Origin: GCA-016432345 sp964544105
GTDB lineage: Bacteria > Patescibacteriota > Microgenomatia > Levybacterales > UBA12049
Assembly (NCBI GenBank): GCA_964544105.1
Contig: CAZIZQ010000009.1
Coordinates: forward strand, 1 to 28,435
Direction: 5' to 3'
DNA: 28,435 nucleotides
Shown here: piece after piece, positions 13,482 through 21,047 of the stretch
Layout of the letters: each line of letters starts with the position of its first letter
Position numbering within the stretch: position 1 is the stretch's first letter
Position numbers and translations under genes: made by a program
The notes under the pieces: generated by a model
What the model was told of the DNA's origin: nothing
The model's database searches: none
Seen by the model: the letters and a program-made list of their open reading frames with translations, nothing else

Positions 13482-14510
13482 ATGTTATCTAAAAGAATAG
13501 GAATAGACCTAGGAACAGCAAATACCCTTGTTTACATGGCAGGGGAGGGTATTGTGTTAAACGAGCCTACAGTTGTGGCCGTAACTGCCGAAGAAGACCG
13601 GGTGGTGGCTGTAGGACGGGAAGCTAAAGATATGCTTGGCCGCACCCCCGGCAATATTGTGGCTTTGCGTCCCCTTCGAGACGGGGTGATTGCCAACTAC
13701 ACTATCACCGAGGCCATGCTGTCGTATTTTATCGACAAAGCCTGCGGCAGGTCCCGCTTTTTTAAGCCAGAGGTGATGGTGTGTATTCCATCTGGTGTTA
13801 CCCAGGTCGAGCGTCGGGCAGTACTGGATGCCACTATGTCAGCAGGCGCAAAAGTAGCCTACCTTATTGACGAGCCACTGGCCGCGGCAATTGGAGCCAA
13901 AATCCCTATTGCCCAAGCTGCCGGACACATGGTGGTTGATATCGGTGGTGGGTCAACTGAAGCTGCAGTTATCTCGCTCGGTGGGGTGGTGGTGCATAAT
14001 TCAGTCAGGGTAGCTGGGAATAAAATTGATGAGGCTATCGCTATTTATATAAAAAAGAAGTTTAATTTGTTGGTGGGGGAGCGCACAGCCGAGGAAATAA
14101 AAATCACTATTGCCAATGCACTAATTGAAAAAGGCCATGAAAAAGACCAGGCCTTGCAGCCTCGAAAAATGGAGATTCGTGGGCGGGACAGTATAACTGG
14201 ATTACCCCGTACAATTGAACTTACAGAGGTTCAGGTAAACGAGGCAATACGGCCAGCATTGTTAGATATTATTCAGGGTGTCAAGGGGGTTTTAGAACAA
14301 ACACCGCCAGAATTGGCAAGTGATATTATAGATAAAGGGATTGTTATGTCAGGTGGGACTTCCATGTTATATAACTTTGATTTGCTTATGACCCAAATTA
14401 CCGGCGTGCCATGCCATGTAGCTGAAGACCCGCTTTTGTGTGTAGCCCGAGGCACAGGAGTAGCCATAGAAAATATCGAGTTGTACAAAAGAAGCATCAG
14501 TAAAAAATAA
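13482..14510 (+). CDS. mreB: Rod-shape protein MreB
   Basis: 342 residues from ATG 13482, preceded by AAAGGAT; an in-frame TTG at 13455 is rejected. The actin-fold nucleotide motifs are present: phosphate 1 IGIDLGTANTLVY, phosphate 2 MVVDIGGGSTEAAVISLGG, and adenosine site IVMSGGTSMLYNFDLL. MreB forms membrane-bound filaments that guide cell-wall synthesis and rod shape. mreC and mreD do not follow; a wall/teichoic-type glycosyltransferase gene does. It is one of the few first genes here with a leader and a ribosome-binding site. Confidence 0.97.
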   Translation: MLSKRIGIDLGTANTLVYMAGEGIVLNEPTVVAVTAEEDRVVAVGREAKDMLGRTPGNIVALRPLRDGVIANYTITEAMLSYFIDKACGRSRFFKPEVMVCIPSGVTQVERRAVLDATMSAGAKVAYLIDEPLAAAIGAKIPIAQAAGHMVVDIGGGSTEAAVISLGGVVVHNSVRVAGNKIDEAIAIYIKKKFNLLVGERTAEEIKITIANALIEKGHEKDQALQPRKMEIRGRDSITGLPRTIELTEVQVNEAIRPALLDIIQGVKGVLEQTPPELASDIIDKGIVMSGGTSMLYNFDLLMTQITGVPCHVAEDPLLCVARGTGVAIENIELYKRSISKK

Positions 14511-14743
14511 TCCTATATATTTTTATCATGAAAAAGCTAGCCGTGAAAAACAAAAGAAAATTATAAAATTTCACGAAAGAGAGAGTATATAGTAAAAAAA
14601 GAAGAAAGCTTTAATATATTAATTATAAATGTTATAAAAGTTATAATTGTTATATAAAAACCTTGAGTATAAAATCTGATCGAATTATGTATTTTGGAAC
14701 GATTACAGTGTTAGTAACGATATCTTATAGCAAATAATAGATT
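14511..14743. other. AT-rich intergenic region after mreB
   Basis: 233 nt with GTTATAA-type quasi-repeats near 14625-14660 and no reading frame of note. A weak promoter for the next gene is possible (TTGAGT near 14663, TATGTA 17 nt later). Confidence 0.4.
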
Positions 14744-15439
14744 ATGGAGAAAAATTTTTTACTTGGTGTTGGTGTAACAAATGCTCCAAAAGAAGAAATC
14801 CTAAAGTATATTATTACAAGCCTAGAGAAATCAGGTGATTTTTACTACATCACTACCCCAAATCCCGAAATTTTGGTCTATGCCAGTAAGCATCCGGAGT
14901 TTAAGAACATCCTTAACAATGCGCGATTAGGCCTTCCCGACGGCATCGGTGTAATATGTGCTGGAAAATTTTTGGGTACACCCTTTGTAGAGCGGGTGAC
15001 AGGGGTGGATTTTATGGATTTTCTTTGTTATGAGGTACACGAAAAGCCTATAACGGTAGGCTTTCTCGGTGGTAGGAGTGGAGTAGCAGAAAGATCGGCC
15101 GAGTGCTTAAAGGCAAAATACCCGGGTTTGAAAGTGGTTTTTGTAGGTGAGGAGTGGAAGAAAACTGAGGTTGATATTCTCTTCGTTGCCTTCGGCTTTC
15201 CCAAGCAGGAAGAATTTATGGCAAGTCACGTTGGAAAAATTCCAGTCAGGGTCATGATAGGAGTAGGTGGCGCATTCGATTACATCAGTGGAGCTGTTCC
15301 CCGTGCACCATTATTTATTAGATCGATAGGGTTTGAATGGTTATTTCGCCTTTTGATACAGCCCTGGCGAATCAAGCGTCAATTGGCTTTGTTGAAGTTT
15401 GTATTGTTGATATTTTTAAGAAAAGTTTTTGGGAAATAA
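14744..15439 (+). CDS. WecG/TagA/CpsF-family glycosyltransferase (GT26)
   Basis: 231 residues, full length for the family. Motifs are TPNPEILVYASKHP, GLPDGIGV, ERVTGVDFMD, VGFLGGRSGV, FGFPKQEEF and GVGGAFDYISGAVPRAP, ending in the basic amphipathic tail typical of GT26 (WLFRLLIQPWRIKRQ). Family members transfer N-acetylmannosamine or a similar sugar onto a lipid-linked N-acetylglucosamine acceptor during teichoic-acid or polysaccharide synthesis. The exact sugar cannot be read from sequence. Neighbours mreB, galT and galU fit a cell-envelope role. Confidence 0.9.
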   Translation: MEKNFLLGVGVTNAPKEEILKYIITSLEKSGDFYYITTPNPEILVYASKHPEFKNILNNARLGLPDGIGVICAGKFLGTPFVERVTGVDFMDFLCYEVHEKPITVGFLGGRSGVAERSAECLKAKYPGLKVVFVGEEWKKTEVDILFVAFGFPKQEEFMASHVGKIPVRVMIGVGGAFDYISGAVPRAPLFIRSIGFEWLFRLLIQPWRIKRQLALLKFVLLIFLRKVFGK

Positions 15440-15452
15440 AATTTCTTAGGTC

Positions 15453-15481
15453 TTGCGGTGTTCATATAGACTTCGTATACT
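15453..15481 (+). promoter_or_regulatory. Leaderless promoter of otsA
   Basis: -35 TTGCGG (15453-15458), 17-nt spacer, -10 TATACT (15476-15481), then 6 nt to the GTG start. Confidence 0.65.
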
Positions 15482-15487
15482 GGAATT

Positions 15488-16948
15488 GTGGATATTGTCA
15501 ATGAAGTTAAATCTTTGTTGAAAAGCAAGAATTACAGGCTAGTTTTAGCTGCTGATGCTGAACCTCGGGTGTATAAAAAACTACAAAATAAGATTGTATG
15601 GGAAGTTCCAAGTGGCGGAGTTGCCGTAGCTCTTGATCCTGTGGCAAAAGCTACTGGCGCTTTTTATATTGCCAGGGGCAAAACAATGGAAGATGCAAAA
15701 GAATCAGATGAGAAGATTTCTGAAAAAGACGGATCGTATACGCTTTGTCATGTCAGCCTTTCTGAAGAAGAATTACAGGGATATTATTACGGTTTTTCTA
15801 ATCAAACTCTTTGGCCTCTTTGCCATGTAGCCTTCCAGATGCCTCAAGAGCATCGACCCTGGTATGAAAAATATAAAATTATCAACAAACGTTTTGCCGA
15901 TCTCATTGACAAGAAAAAAGAAAAAAAATCTTTTGTATGGATACATGATTACCAGTTGGCCCTTGTTCCTTCATTTTTGAAGAGGTCTCAAGATACACTG
16001 GTTGCAATGTTTTGGCATATTCCATGGCCATCGTACGAGCAATTTCGTATTTTATCCTCTTCCACAAAGGGAGAAATATTAGAAAGTTTGCTATCCTGCG
16101 ATTTTTTGGCATTCCATCGGGGTTATCAGGTTCGCAATTTTATAGAAACTGTCCAGCACGAGTGTAAGGTTCGTATTGATCAAGAGGAAATGGCAATTTA
16201 TTACAAAGATAAAAAAACTACTGTTTTAGATTTGCCTTTGGGTATCGATGCAGCTTCAATAATCAAGCTGGCAACCTCAACAAAAGATGTTATGAATAAA
16301 GATACTTTTGGTATAGATAGTTTGTTTAAAAATTATCAGGTGATACTTGGCATTGATAGGCTTGATTATACCAAGGGTTTGTTGCTGCGGTTAAACGCCT
16401 TGGAGCAGTTTTTTATGAAGCATCCAAAATACAGAGGCAAAGCAGTTTATATAGGTATTTTGTCTCCGTCTCGGATGAAGATTGCCGCATATCAAGAGCT
16501 AGAACAAAAAATCCTCCAGCGGGCAGAAGAGATAAATGCCGTATTGGCAAGGGGAGAGTGGAAGCCAATTGTTTTGATAAATCAAATTTTTCCTCGTGAA
16601 AGGATTGTAAAATTTTATAAAGAGAGTGCTGTATGCTTGGTGACTCCAGTTGATGATGGGATGAATTTGGTTTCCAAAGAATTTGTGATGGCTGCATCTG
16701 TGAGTAAAAATCCGGGGATGCTGGTGTTATCACATTTTGCCGGCTCGGCAATTGACCTTACCGAGAGTATTAGAGTAAATCCTTATGATATAGACGAGTT
16801 AGAGTCGTCAATAGAAAAGGCGTTTGTTATGCCAACTGAAGAAAAAATTAAACGTATTCAGGCCATGGCTCAGGTATTGCAGGAGAAAAATGTTTATAAT
16901 TGGATGAAAGATTTTATTTCTGCAGCTGTTGCTGCAAAACCAGCTTGA
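15488..16948 (+). CDS. otsA: Trehalose-6-phosphate synthase (GT20)
   Basis: 486 residues from GTG 15488, placed right after the -10 box. It matches OtsA along its length: PSGGVAVALDPV near the N-terminus, LWPLCHVAF, VWIHDYQLALVPSFLK, FWHIPWPSYEQFRIL, FLAFHRGYQVRNF, the nucleotide-sugar and phosphate-site GIDRLDYTKGLLLRLNAL, and TPVDDGMNLVSKEFVMA. It makes trehalose 6-phosphate from a nucleotide-glucose and glucose 6-phosphate. No trehalose-phosphatase (otsB) lies alongside. The first loop is shorter than in E. coli, and the glycine-rich start is PSGGVAVAL rather than the usual GGL form. galU downstream could supply UDP-glucose. Confidence 0.93.
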   Translation: MDIVNEVKSLLKSKNYRLVLAADAEPRVYKKLQNKIVWEVPSGGVAVALDPVAKATGAFYIARGKTMEDAKESDEKISEKDGSYTLCHVSLSEEELQGYYYGFSNQTLWPLCHVAFQMPQEHRPWYEKYKIINKRFADLIDKKKEKKSFVWIHDYQLALVPSFLKRSQDTLVAMFWHIPWPSYEQFRILSSSTKGEILESLLSCDFLAFHRGYQVRNFIETVQHECKVRIDQEEMAIYYKDKKTTVLDLPLGIDAASIIKLATSTKDVMNKDTFGIDSLFKNYQVILGIDRLDYTKGLLLRLNALEQFFMKHPKYRGKAVYIGILSPSRMKIAAYQELEQKILQRAEEINAVLARGEWKPIVLINQIFPRERIVKFYKESAVCLVTPVDDGMNLVSKEFVMAASVSKNPGMLVLSHFAGSAIDLTESIRVNPYDIDELESSIEKAFVMPTEEKIKRIQAMAQVLQEKNVYNWMKDFISAAVAAKPA

Positions 16949-16956
16949 TTTGACGC

Positions 16957-16983
16957 CGTTTTAGACGACTGTCGTCTAAAACG
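16957..16983. other. Perfect 12-bp hairpin between otsA and galT
   Basis: CGTTTTAGACGA, loop CTG, TCGTCTAAAACG. No T-run follows on the plus strand, so this is either a weak terminator or an operator/processing site. A possible -35 TTGACG (16950-16955) overlaps its left side. Confidence 0.6.
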
Positions 16984-17007
16984 TTGTCGTAGCAATCTAA
17001 ATTAAAT

Positions 17008-17940
17008 ATGGCTGATTTTCAATTTTTACAAGACCCGATCAACAAAAACTGGGTGGTAATGGCGCCACGCCGGGCCAAACGGCCAGACGAATCAAAGGGT
17101 ACGGCAACTGTTTGCCCGTTTTGTCCTGGCAACGAAGTCCCAGAAGAAGAAGTATATCGTATTCCATCATTAGCCTCGCAAGGTGAGAGCTTGCAAGGCT
17201 GGCAGGTTAGGGTGATACGGAATAAATTTCCGTTTGCCCCGATTCACGAGGTGATTATTCATTCCCCGGATCATCACAAAAACTTCGATACATTACCTCT
17301 TCAGCAGATTATAGATATTTTAAAAACATATCAGAAGAGGTATTTATTGCATCAGGATCGTGGCCAGGTATATATTTTTCATAATCGGGGGGAAATGGGT
17401 GGGGAAAGTCTGCCACACCCACATTCTCAATTAACTGTTATTCCGCAGGAGGTTGTTGCAGATATACCAAAGCTTTCCCAACAAATAGATTCAGAATTCA
17501 TAATTCATAATTCAGAATTCTTTTTAATGTGTCCCAAAGTAAGTCAGTGGCCGGATGAGGTATGGATTGTACCCGCCTCGACTCGCAGTCGCTCGTCGAC
17601 GCGAGGCGGCGGGCCCAATGAACGTAATAAATCGTTTGGAGAAATAACAGAAGGAGAAATTGCCGATTTAGCAACAACATTACAGCGTCTTATTCAACTC
17701 TTTGATATCCGCTACAAAAAAGAATTTCCCTTTAATTTCTATATCTATCCAGGGAGTGATTGGTATTTGCGTCTTATCCCTCGTATTAAAACCCTGGGGG
17801 GATTTGAGCTGGGGACAAACATCTATGTCAACACCCAAGATCCAAAAGAAACGATTGCATTTTTACAAAAACATTTTACCGAAAGTCATCTTGATAAAAT
17901 TGCCCTGGAATATGAGGCAGAGTACGAGCGGAGAGTATAA
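17008..17940 (+). CDS. galT: Galactose-1-phosphate uridylyltransferase-like protein
   Basis: 310 residues. The HIT-fold signature LPHPHSQLTVIP holds the catalytic HPHxQ. VCPFCPGNE carries the CxxC zinc ligands. KNWVVMAPRRAKRP and NPF-like KFPFAPI segments, plus the C-terminal RLIPRIKTLGGFELG, fit the GalT family, which exchanges UMP between UDP-glucose and galactose 1-phosphate. Substrate preference is not certain, since relatives use other sugar phosphates. Three stretches look foreign, each coded by a palindrome or filler repeat yet in frame: SLASQGESLQGW, EFIIHNSEFF and ASTRSRSSTRGGG. They lie outside the catalytic motifs, probably in surface loops. Confidence 0.88.
   Translation: MADFQFLQDPINKNWVVMAPRRAKRPDESKGTATVCPFCPGNEVPEEEVYRIPSLASQGESLQGWQVRVIRNKFPFAPIHEVIIHSPDHHKNFDTLPLQQIIDILKTYQKRYLLHQDRGQVYIFHNRGEMGGESLPHPHSQLTVIPQEVVADIPKLSQQIDSEFIIHNSEFFLMCPKVSQWPDEVWIVPASTRSRSSTRGGGPNERNKSFGEITEGEIADLATTLQRLIQLFDIRYKKEFPFNFYIYPGSDWYLRLIPRIKTLGGFELGTNIYVNTQDPKETIAFLQKHFTESHLDKIALEYEAEYERRV
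17171..17201. repeat. 31-nt palindrome copy D (variant 2), inside galT
   Basis: Identical to the copy at 2497-2527 except for the last base. It is translated in frame near residues 55-65 of GalT. Confidence 0.93.
17489..17520. repeat. ATTCAGAATTC filler repeat inside galT
   Basis: ATTCAGAATTC occurs at both ends, with ATAATTC repeats between. The same words fill the noncoding stretch 17941-18055. It is translated as EFIIHNSEFF. Confidence 0.85.
17572..17610. repeat. Third palindrome inside galT
   Basis: CCGCCTCG (17573-17580) pairs with CGAGGCGG (17602-17609) around a CTCGC/GTCG-rich centre. It is translated as ASTRSRSSTRGGG. Confidence 0.8.
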
Positions 17941-18055
17941 ATAATTTAGAATTCAAAATGTATAATTCAGAATTGAATGTAGAATTTATAATTATTTTTT
18001 TATTCTAGATTCATAATTTCATTCTGAACTCTGAATTCTAGATTCTGAATTTTTA
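17941..18055. repeat. Low-complexity filler after galT
   Basis: Repeated AGAATTC, TAGATTC, ATAATTC and CTGAATT words in both orientations between two convergent genes. It may fold as one long hairpin and could serve as a bidirectional terminator, but no reading frame is seen. Confidence 0.6.
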
Positions 18056-18265
18056 CTATTCTGTCTTGCTTTGCATGCCAAGCAACCACATGACTGCTTC
18101 TTTTTTGTAGCGGCGGTCTCCGCGGGAGTTTATTCTAATTGCCGGTAGTTTGCCCCGTTTGCCCCAGCGTTTGATGGTGAGGGGAGAAACCCGAAGCACT
18201 TCTGCAACTTCACGGACTGTTAAAAGATCGGGAAGGTTAGCGATTGATAGGTTTTGATTGTTCAT
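18056..18265 (-). CDS. Small helix-turn-helix (excisionase/MerR-like) DNA-binding protein
   Basis: 69 residues. LLTVREVAEVLRVSPLTIKR is a classic HTH, followed by WGKRGKLPAIRINSRGDRRY, the wing of the excisionase/HTH_17 family, and a C-terminal helix. It is almost only the DNA-binding domain, so it may be an autorepressor or architectural protein. Its promoter (TTGACA 18339-18344, TATTGT 18315-18320) has a leader of about 40 nt containing a palindrome. It resembles the N-terminal HTH of the fibre protein at 1-3039 in type but is not a copy of it. Confidence 0.85.
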   Translation of the reverse strand: MNNQNLSIANLPDLLTVREVAEVLRVSPLTIKRWGKRGKLPAIRINSRGDRRYKKEAVMWLLGMQSKTE

Positions 18266-18280
18266 AGGCTCAAGAGTATA

Positions 18281-18344
18281 TGATTAGTAATCAATATAGA
18301 TTTTAATCATTTATACAATAACAAAGTAGTGCAGAATTTGTCAA
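18281..18344 (-). promoter_or_regulatory. Promoter and palindrome of the small HTH gene
   Basis: -35 TTGACA (18339-18344), 18-nt spacer, -10 TATTGT (18315-18320). TGATTA-G-TAATCA (18281-18293) lies in the leader and is a likely autoregulatory site. Confidence 0.6.
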
Positions 18345-18350
18345 GAGGGT

Positions 18351-18379
18351 AAAACCAAAAATCCCCGCCTAGGCGGGGA
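18351..18379 (-). terminator. Rho-independent terminator after rplL
   Basis: Palindrome TCCCCGCCTAGGCGGGGA (18362-18379) is followed on the minus strand by TTTTTGGTTTT. It ends the rplJ-rplL transcript just before the HTH promoter. Confidence 0.9.
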
Positions 18380-18421
18380 CATCTTGGAATAGCGAAAAAG
18401 TATTATTTCAATTCAACCCTC

Positions 18422-18457
18422 CTTCGCCCGGCTAAGCCGGGCTTCGGAAGGGCGAAG
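18422..18457. repeat. Nested GC-rich palindrome after rplL
   Basis: Outer arms CTTCGCCC (18422-18429) and GGGCGAAG (18450-18457), with inner CCCGGCTAAGCCGGG. It is another dispersed-palindrome type, lying between the rplL stop and its terminator. Confidence 0.7.
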
Positions 18458-18467
18458 CAGTAGCACC

Positions 18468-18860
18468 TTATTTAAGTTCTACTGTGGCCCCAGCGGCCAT
18501 CAATTTTTGCTTTGCCTCTTCTGCTGTTTTTTTGTTGACTGCGGTCATCACCTCTTTTGGCGCGGCATCAACTAGATCTTTGGCTTCTTTTAGTCCGAGT
18601 GTTGGAATTAATTCTCGAAGCGCTTTAATAACGCCGATCTTATTTGCACCGGATGATGCAACAACAACATTAAAGACAGTCTGCTCTTCTTTTACCTCGC
18701 CAGAGCCTTCGGCGACGGCGGGCTGTGCTGTCGGTGCTACCATTGCGGCTGAAACACCAAACTTTTCCTCGAGTGCGCGAACGATATCCGCGAGTTCTAA
18801 AACAGACATAGATTCAATAGCTTGTATGAAGTCTTCCTTGGTAAGTTTTTTATCTGACAT
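18468..18860 (-). CDS. rplL: 50S ribosomal protein L7/L12
   Basis: 130 residues. The N-terminal dimerisation helix region (LTKEDFIQAIESMSVLELAD) precedes an Ala/Pro-rich hinge, and then comes the conserved factor-binding domain (FNVVVASSGANKIGVIKALR, GLKEAKDLVDAAPKEV, TAEEAKQKLMAAGATVELK). It forms the flexible stalk that recruits translation GTPases. The site AAGGGGGTGA lies upstream of the ATG. It follows rplJ as usual, after a filler of AATTTTCAATTTTC repeats. Confidence 0.98.
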   Translation of the reverse strand: MSDKKLTKEDFIQAIESMSVLELADIVRALEEKFGVSAAMVAPTAQPAVAEGSGEVKEEQTVFNVVVASSGANKIGVIKALRELIPTLGLKEAKDLVDAAPKEVMTAVNKKTAEEAKQKLMAAGATVELK

Positions 18861-18882
18861 AAAGTATATTCACCCCCTTAAA

Positions 18883-18932
18883 TAATTTTCAATTTTCAGT
18901 TTTCAATTTTCATTGAATTTTCAAATTAAAAA
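18883..18932. repeat. Low-complexity filler between rplJ and rplL
   Basis: Near-tandem AATTTTCAATTTTCAGTTTTC words; no gene. Confidence 0.65.
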
Positions 18933-19466
18933 TTATGCTGATTTTGTTTTCTGTATTGCGCTTAGTGTTAATACTAGTTTTTGGATATTCCAGCTTAACG
19001 CCCGGTGTAATCCATAGATAGGTGATTTTATTCCTCCGACAAGTTGGGCAATAAGGACATTTCGGGTGGGGAGTGTCGCCAATCGCATGACGTCTGCTTC
19101 TGCTAGCATCTTACCTTCCAGAATGCCAAACTTAATGGTAGGCATTTTAATCGCTTTGATTATCTTGGCAATCTCTTTGATTGGTCCAACTACATCGTCA
19201 TAGGCAAATAATGTTGCGGTTGCACCTTCGAGGGTTTGGGATTTATCAAGTTTTATGGCAATAGAAAGAAGGGAGTTTTTAGCAACAACTAGCTCGGCAT
19301 TCAAAGATCTTAGGCCTTTTTTGAGTTGTTCTAATTGGATATGGGTCATGCCCTGGTAGCCGGTAAAGATAATCGCTTTGGCTCGTCCTGCTTTTTCGAT
19401 AAGCTCGGCAACCACGCCTTCTTTTTTCTGCCTGTTTTTGTTTTGTTTTATTGGTCGATCATTCAT
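18933..19466 (-). CDS. rplJ: 50S ribosomal protein L10
   Basis: 177 residues. The L10 core is clear (RAKAIIFTGYQGMTHIQLEQ, LNAELVVAKNSLLSIA, then KFGILEGKMLAEADVMRLA and VGGIKSPIYGLHRAL). L10 anchors L7/L12 dimers to the 23S rRNA stalk base. ATG 19466 sits directly after a hairpin with a T-run, part of an L10-type leader. In this genome rplJ-rplL is separated from rplK-rplA by about 6 kb of other genes, whereas the four often lie together. Confidence 0.97.
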   Translation of the reverse strand: MNDRPIKQNKNRQKKEGVVAELIEKAGRAKAIIFTGYQGMTHIQLEQLKKGLRSLNAELVVAKNSLLSIAIKLDKSQTLEGATATLFAYDDVVGPIKEIAKIIKAIKMPTIKFGILEGKMLAEADVMRLATLPTRNVLIAQLVGGIKSPIYGLHRALSWNIQKLVLTLSAIQKTKSA

Positions 19467-19560
19467 AAAAAAAGCTCCTTACAAGGAGCTGATGCATCAA
19501 ATAAATGATGAATTATGCTGCTCCTCGGTGAGACTTATTTTTATGCTCACTTTCTTAGGT
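19467..19560 (-). ncRNA. L10-type leader with attenuator hairpin abutting the start codon
   Basis: From the promoter at 19567-19595 the leader runs about 95 nt to the rplJ ATG. It has a stem GTGAG ... CTCAC (near 19518-19540) followed by CGAGGAGCAGC, reminiscent of L10 leaders that bind L10(L12)4. It ends in AGCTCCTT-GT-AAGGAGCT then seven T (19467-19490). That hairpin looks like a terminator, and it also contains AAGGAG 8 nt before the ATG, so it would hide the ribosome-binding site. The match to the Rfam L10 leader is from memory. Confidence 0.6.
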
Positions 19561-19566
19561 AAATGT

Positions 19567-19595
19567 AGTTTATCAAAAGAGCAGGGGAGAGTCAA
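19567..19595 (-). promoter_or_regulatory. Promoter of rplJ-rplL
   Basis: -35 TTGACT (19590-19595), 17-nt spacer, -10 TAAACT (19567-19572). Confidence 0.7.
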
Positions 19596-19686
19596 GGTGC
19601 ATTAAACTATAAGGTAATAAAGATATTCAGAGGAAAATGTGGATAACTTTGGAATGTATAGTACTATAGGGAAAATATCTTTGTTC

Positions 19687-19724
19687 TTGACAGCTACTCA
19701 ATTTGTATTGTATGATTACATACA
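19687..19724 (+). promoter_or_regulatory. brnTA promoter with operator
   Basis: -35 TTGACA (19687-19692), 18-nt spacer, -10 TATGAT (19711-19716). Palindrome TGTATG-ATTA-CATACA (19709-19724) covers the -10 and transcription start, a likely BrnA autorepression site. Confidence 0.75.
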
Positions 19725-19727
19725 TAA

Positions 19728-20039
19728 ATGGATTTTGATTTATCAAAAATTGAAGGATTTGATTGGGATAAGGGCAATCTTACACACATTAAAAAGCATA
19801 AAGTTGATTATAAAGAGTGCGAGGAAGTGTTTTTAAATAAACCACTTTTTGTAAGTCGCGACACGGCGCATTCTGAAATAGAAGAAAGATTTCAGGTTTT
19901 GGGTTTAACAAATAAAGGCAGGCTAATTTTTTTAGCTTTTACAATTAGAGATAACAAAATACGCATCGTTTCAGTAAGAGATCAAGATAAAAAAGAAAGG
20001 AGGAAATATGAAGAAATTAAAAAAAATACCAAAATTTAA
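19728..20039 (+). CDS. brnT: BrnT-family RNase toxin
   Basis: 103 residues. FDWDKGNLTHIKKHKVDYKE, ECEEVF, then ERFQVLGLTNKGRLIFLAFT and IRIVSVRDQDKKERRKYEE match the BrnT toxin, a RelE-like ribonuclease that blocks translation. The ATG is 11 nt after the -10 box, giving a leader of a few nucleotides. Toxin precedes antitoxin, the usual BrnTA order, and the genes overlap by 32 nt. Confidence 0.9.
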   Translation: MDFDLSKIEGFDWDKGNLTHIKKHKVDYKECEEVFLNKPLFVSRDTAHSEIEERFQVLGLTNKGRLIFLAFTIRDNKIRIVSVRDQDKKERRKYEEIKKNTKI

Positions 20040-20289
20040 AAATGAAGATGAGGAGGATGCATTTTGGAGTACTCATAGTAGTACAGATTATATAGATTGG
20101 AGTAAGGCAATGGTTAATCCAGTCTTCCCAAATCTTAAATTTTCTACCAAAACTATAACCATAAGAGTTCCGGAGTCTTTATTGAATTCTTTAAAAATGC
20201 TGGCTAACAAGAAAGACGTGCCGTACCAGTCTTTAATGAAGATATTTTTAGATGAAAAGGTAAGGGAAGAAAACCGCCTGGTTTCTTAG
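20008..20289 (+). CDS. brnA: BrnA-family (CopG-like) antitoxin
   Basis: 93 residues. FKNEDEEDAFWSTHSSTDYI followed by the ribbon-helix-helix segment TKTITIRVPESLLNSLKMLA and DVPYQSLMKIFL match BrnA/CopG-type antitoxins, which bind BrnT and repress the operon. A strong Shine-Dalgarno site (AAAGGAGG) precedes the ATG inside brnT. The TAG stop codon consists of the first three bases of a 31-nt palindrome, so the element sets the end of the protein. Confidence 0.9.
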   Translation: MKKLKKIPKFKNEDEEDAFWSTHSSTDYIDWSKAMVNPVFPNLKFSTKTITIRVPESLLNSLKMLANKKDVPYQSLMKIFLDEKVREENRLVS

Positions 20290-20317
20290 CCTCACCAAGC
20301 CTCGCTTCTCGAGGCTA
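20287..20317. repeat. 31-nt palindrome copy E, forming the brnA stop
   Basis: Same family as 9683 and 28049, with a CTTCTC centre. Its first three bases TAG are the brnA stop codon. Confidence 0.93.
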
Positions 20318-20323
20318 ACTTTT

Positions 20324-21040
20324 TTATGGTAGTACTTCAATATCCGCGGCTTTGTTTATTTGTAAGGTGTCTGTTTTCTTGTCGTACAGTCCGGTAATGA
20401 GTACTTTTTTATTTCGGTAGTATTCTAGTTTCACCTCGGGCGGGACAATCAGAAATGTGATATCCTCGCCTTTTACCAAAACATAGCGAGTAGGAATTGG
20501 TGTTGGGGTTTCTGTTGGTTGAACGGTTGCAGAAGGAGATCCTTCGCTATCGCTTGGGATGACAGTGGGCGAGGGGTTTAAGAGGTTTTGTACTTGGTAG
20601 GTGGCTTTTATGGTCCCCATTCGGGAAATAAGTATCGGTGCTGGGGTTGGGGATGGTTGCAGAATTACAATTGGTGTTGGGGTCGGTTGGGCCGCGACTA
20701 TTTGTTTTTCTTTGGCCTGGCCCAAAGAAAAGAAAAATTGGAATGCCCCGCCTAACACCGCGAAAAATATGGGGAGAGCAAGCAGGGGTATTTTTATTTT
20801 AAAGTCAAAGGTGGTGGTCTGCTTTTTGCGGATATCATTTAGCCAGTGGAGCAACTTTTTAAATGGGTTTTGGATTTGTACACTTACCAGCGGTTCGTTA
20901 AAATTTTCTTTCGGTGGTTTGGAAATTATATTTATTGGCCCCGAGGTTTCGACAGTTGTCTTGGCGGTGGTAATGGGGTCGGTATCTGTTCCAACAAACC
21001 GGCCTTCTGCGTCCCGCGGCTTGGTAGTTTCGTCTGCCAT
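20324..21040 (-). CDS. Single-span membrane protein with Pro/Thr linker, function unknown
   Basis: 238 residues from ATG 21040; an upstream in-frame TTG (21076) is part of a -35 box. The N-terminal 80 residues are hydrophilic (TTKPRDAEGRFVGTDTD). One membrane helix follows (PLLALPIFFAVLGGAFQFFF), then a Pro/Thr-rich linker (AQPTPTPIVILQPSPTPAP) and a small C-terminal domain ending LVKGEDITFLIVPPEVKLEY and on. I do not recognise the family; the design suggests an outward-facing domain on a stalk. The linker includes IPSDSEGSPS, encoded by a GTCATCCCAAGCG...-type dispersed repeat. Confidence 0.75.
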   Translation of the reverse strand: MADETTKPRDAEGRFVGTDTDPITTAKTTVETSGPINIISKPPKENFNEPLVSVQIQNPFKKLLHWLNDIRKKQTTTFDFKIKIPLLALPIFFAVLGGAFQFFFSLGQAKEKQIVAAQPTPTPIVILQPSPTPAPILISRMGTIKATYQVQNLLNPSPTVIPSDSEGSPSATVQPTETPTPIPTRYVLVKGEDITFLIVPPEVKLEYYRNKKVLITGLYDKKTDTLQINKAADIEVLP

Positions 21041-21047
21041 ATAAATA

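Noticed and set aside
19639..19836. Plus-strand frame of 65 codons before and through brnT
   Set aside because: It overlaps the brnT promoter and start in another frame and shows no family features.
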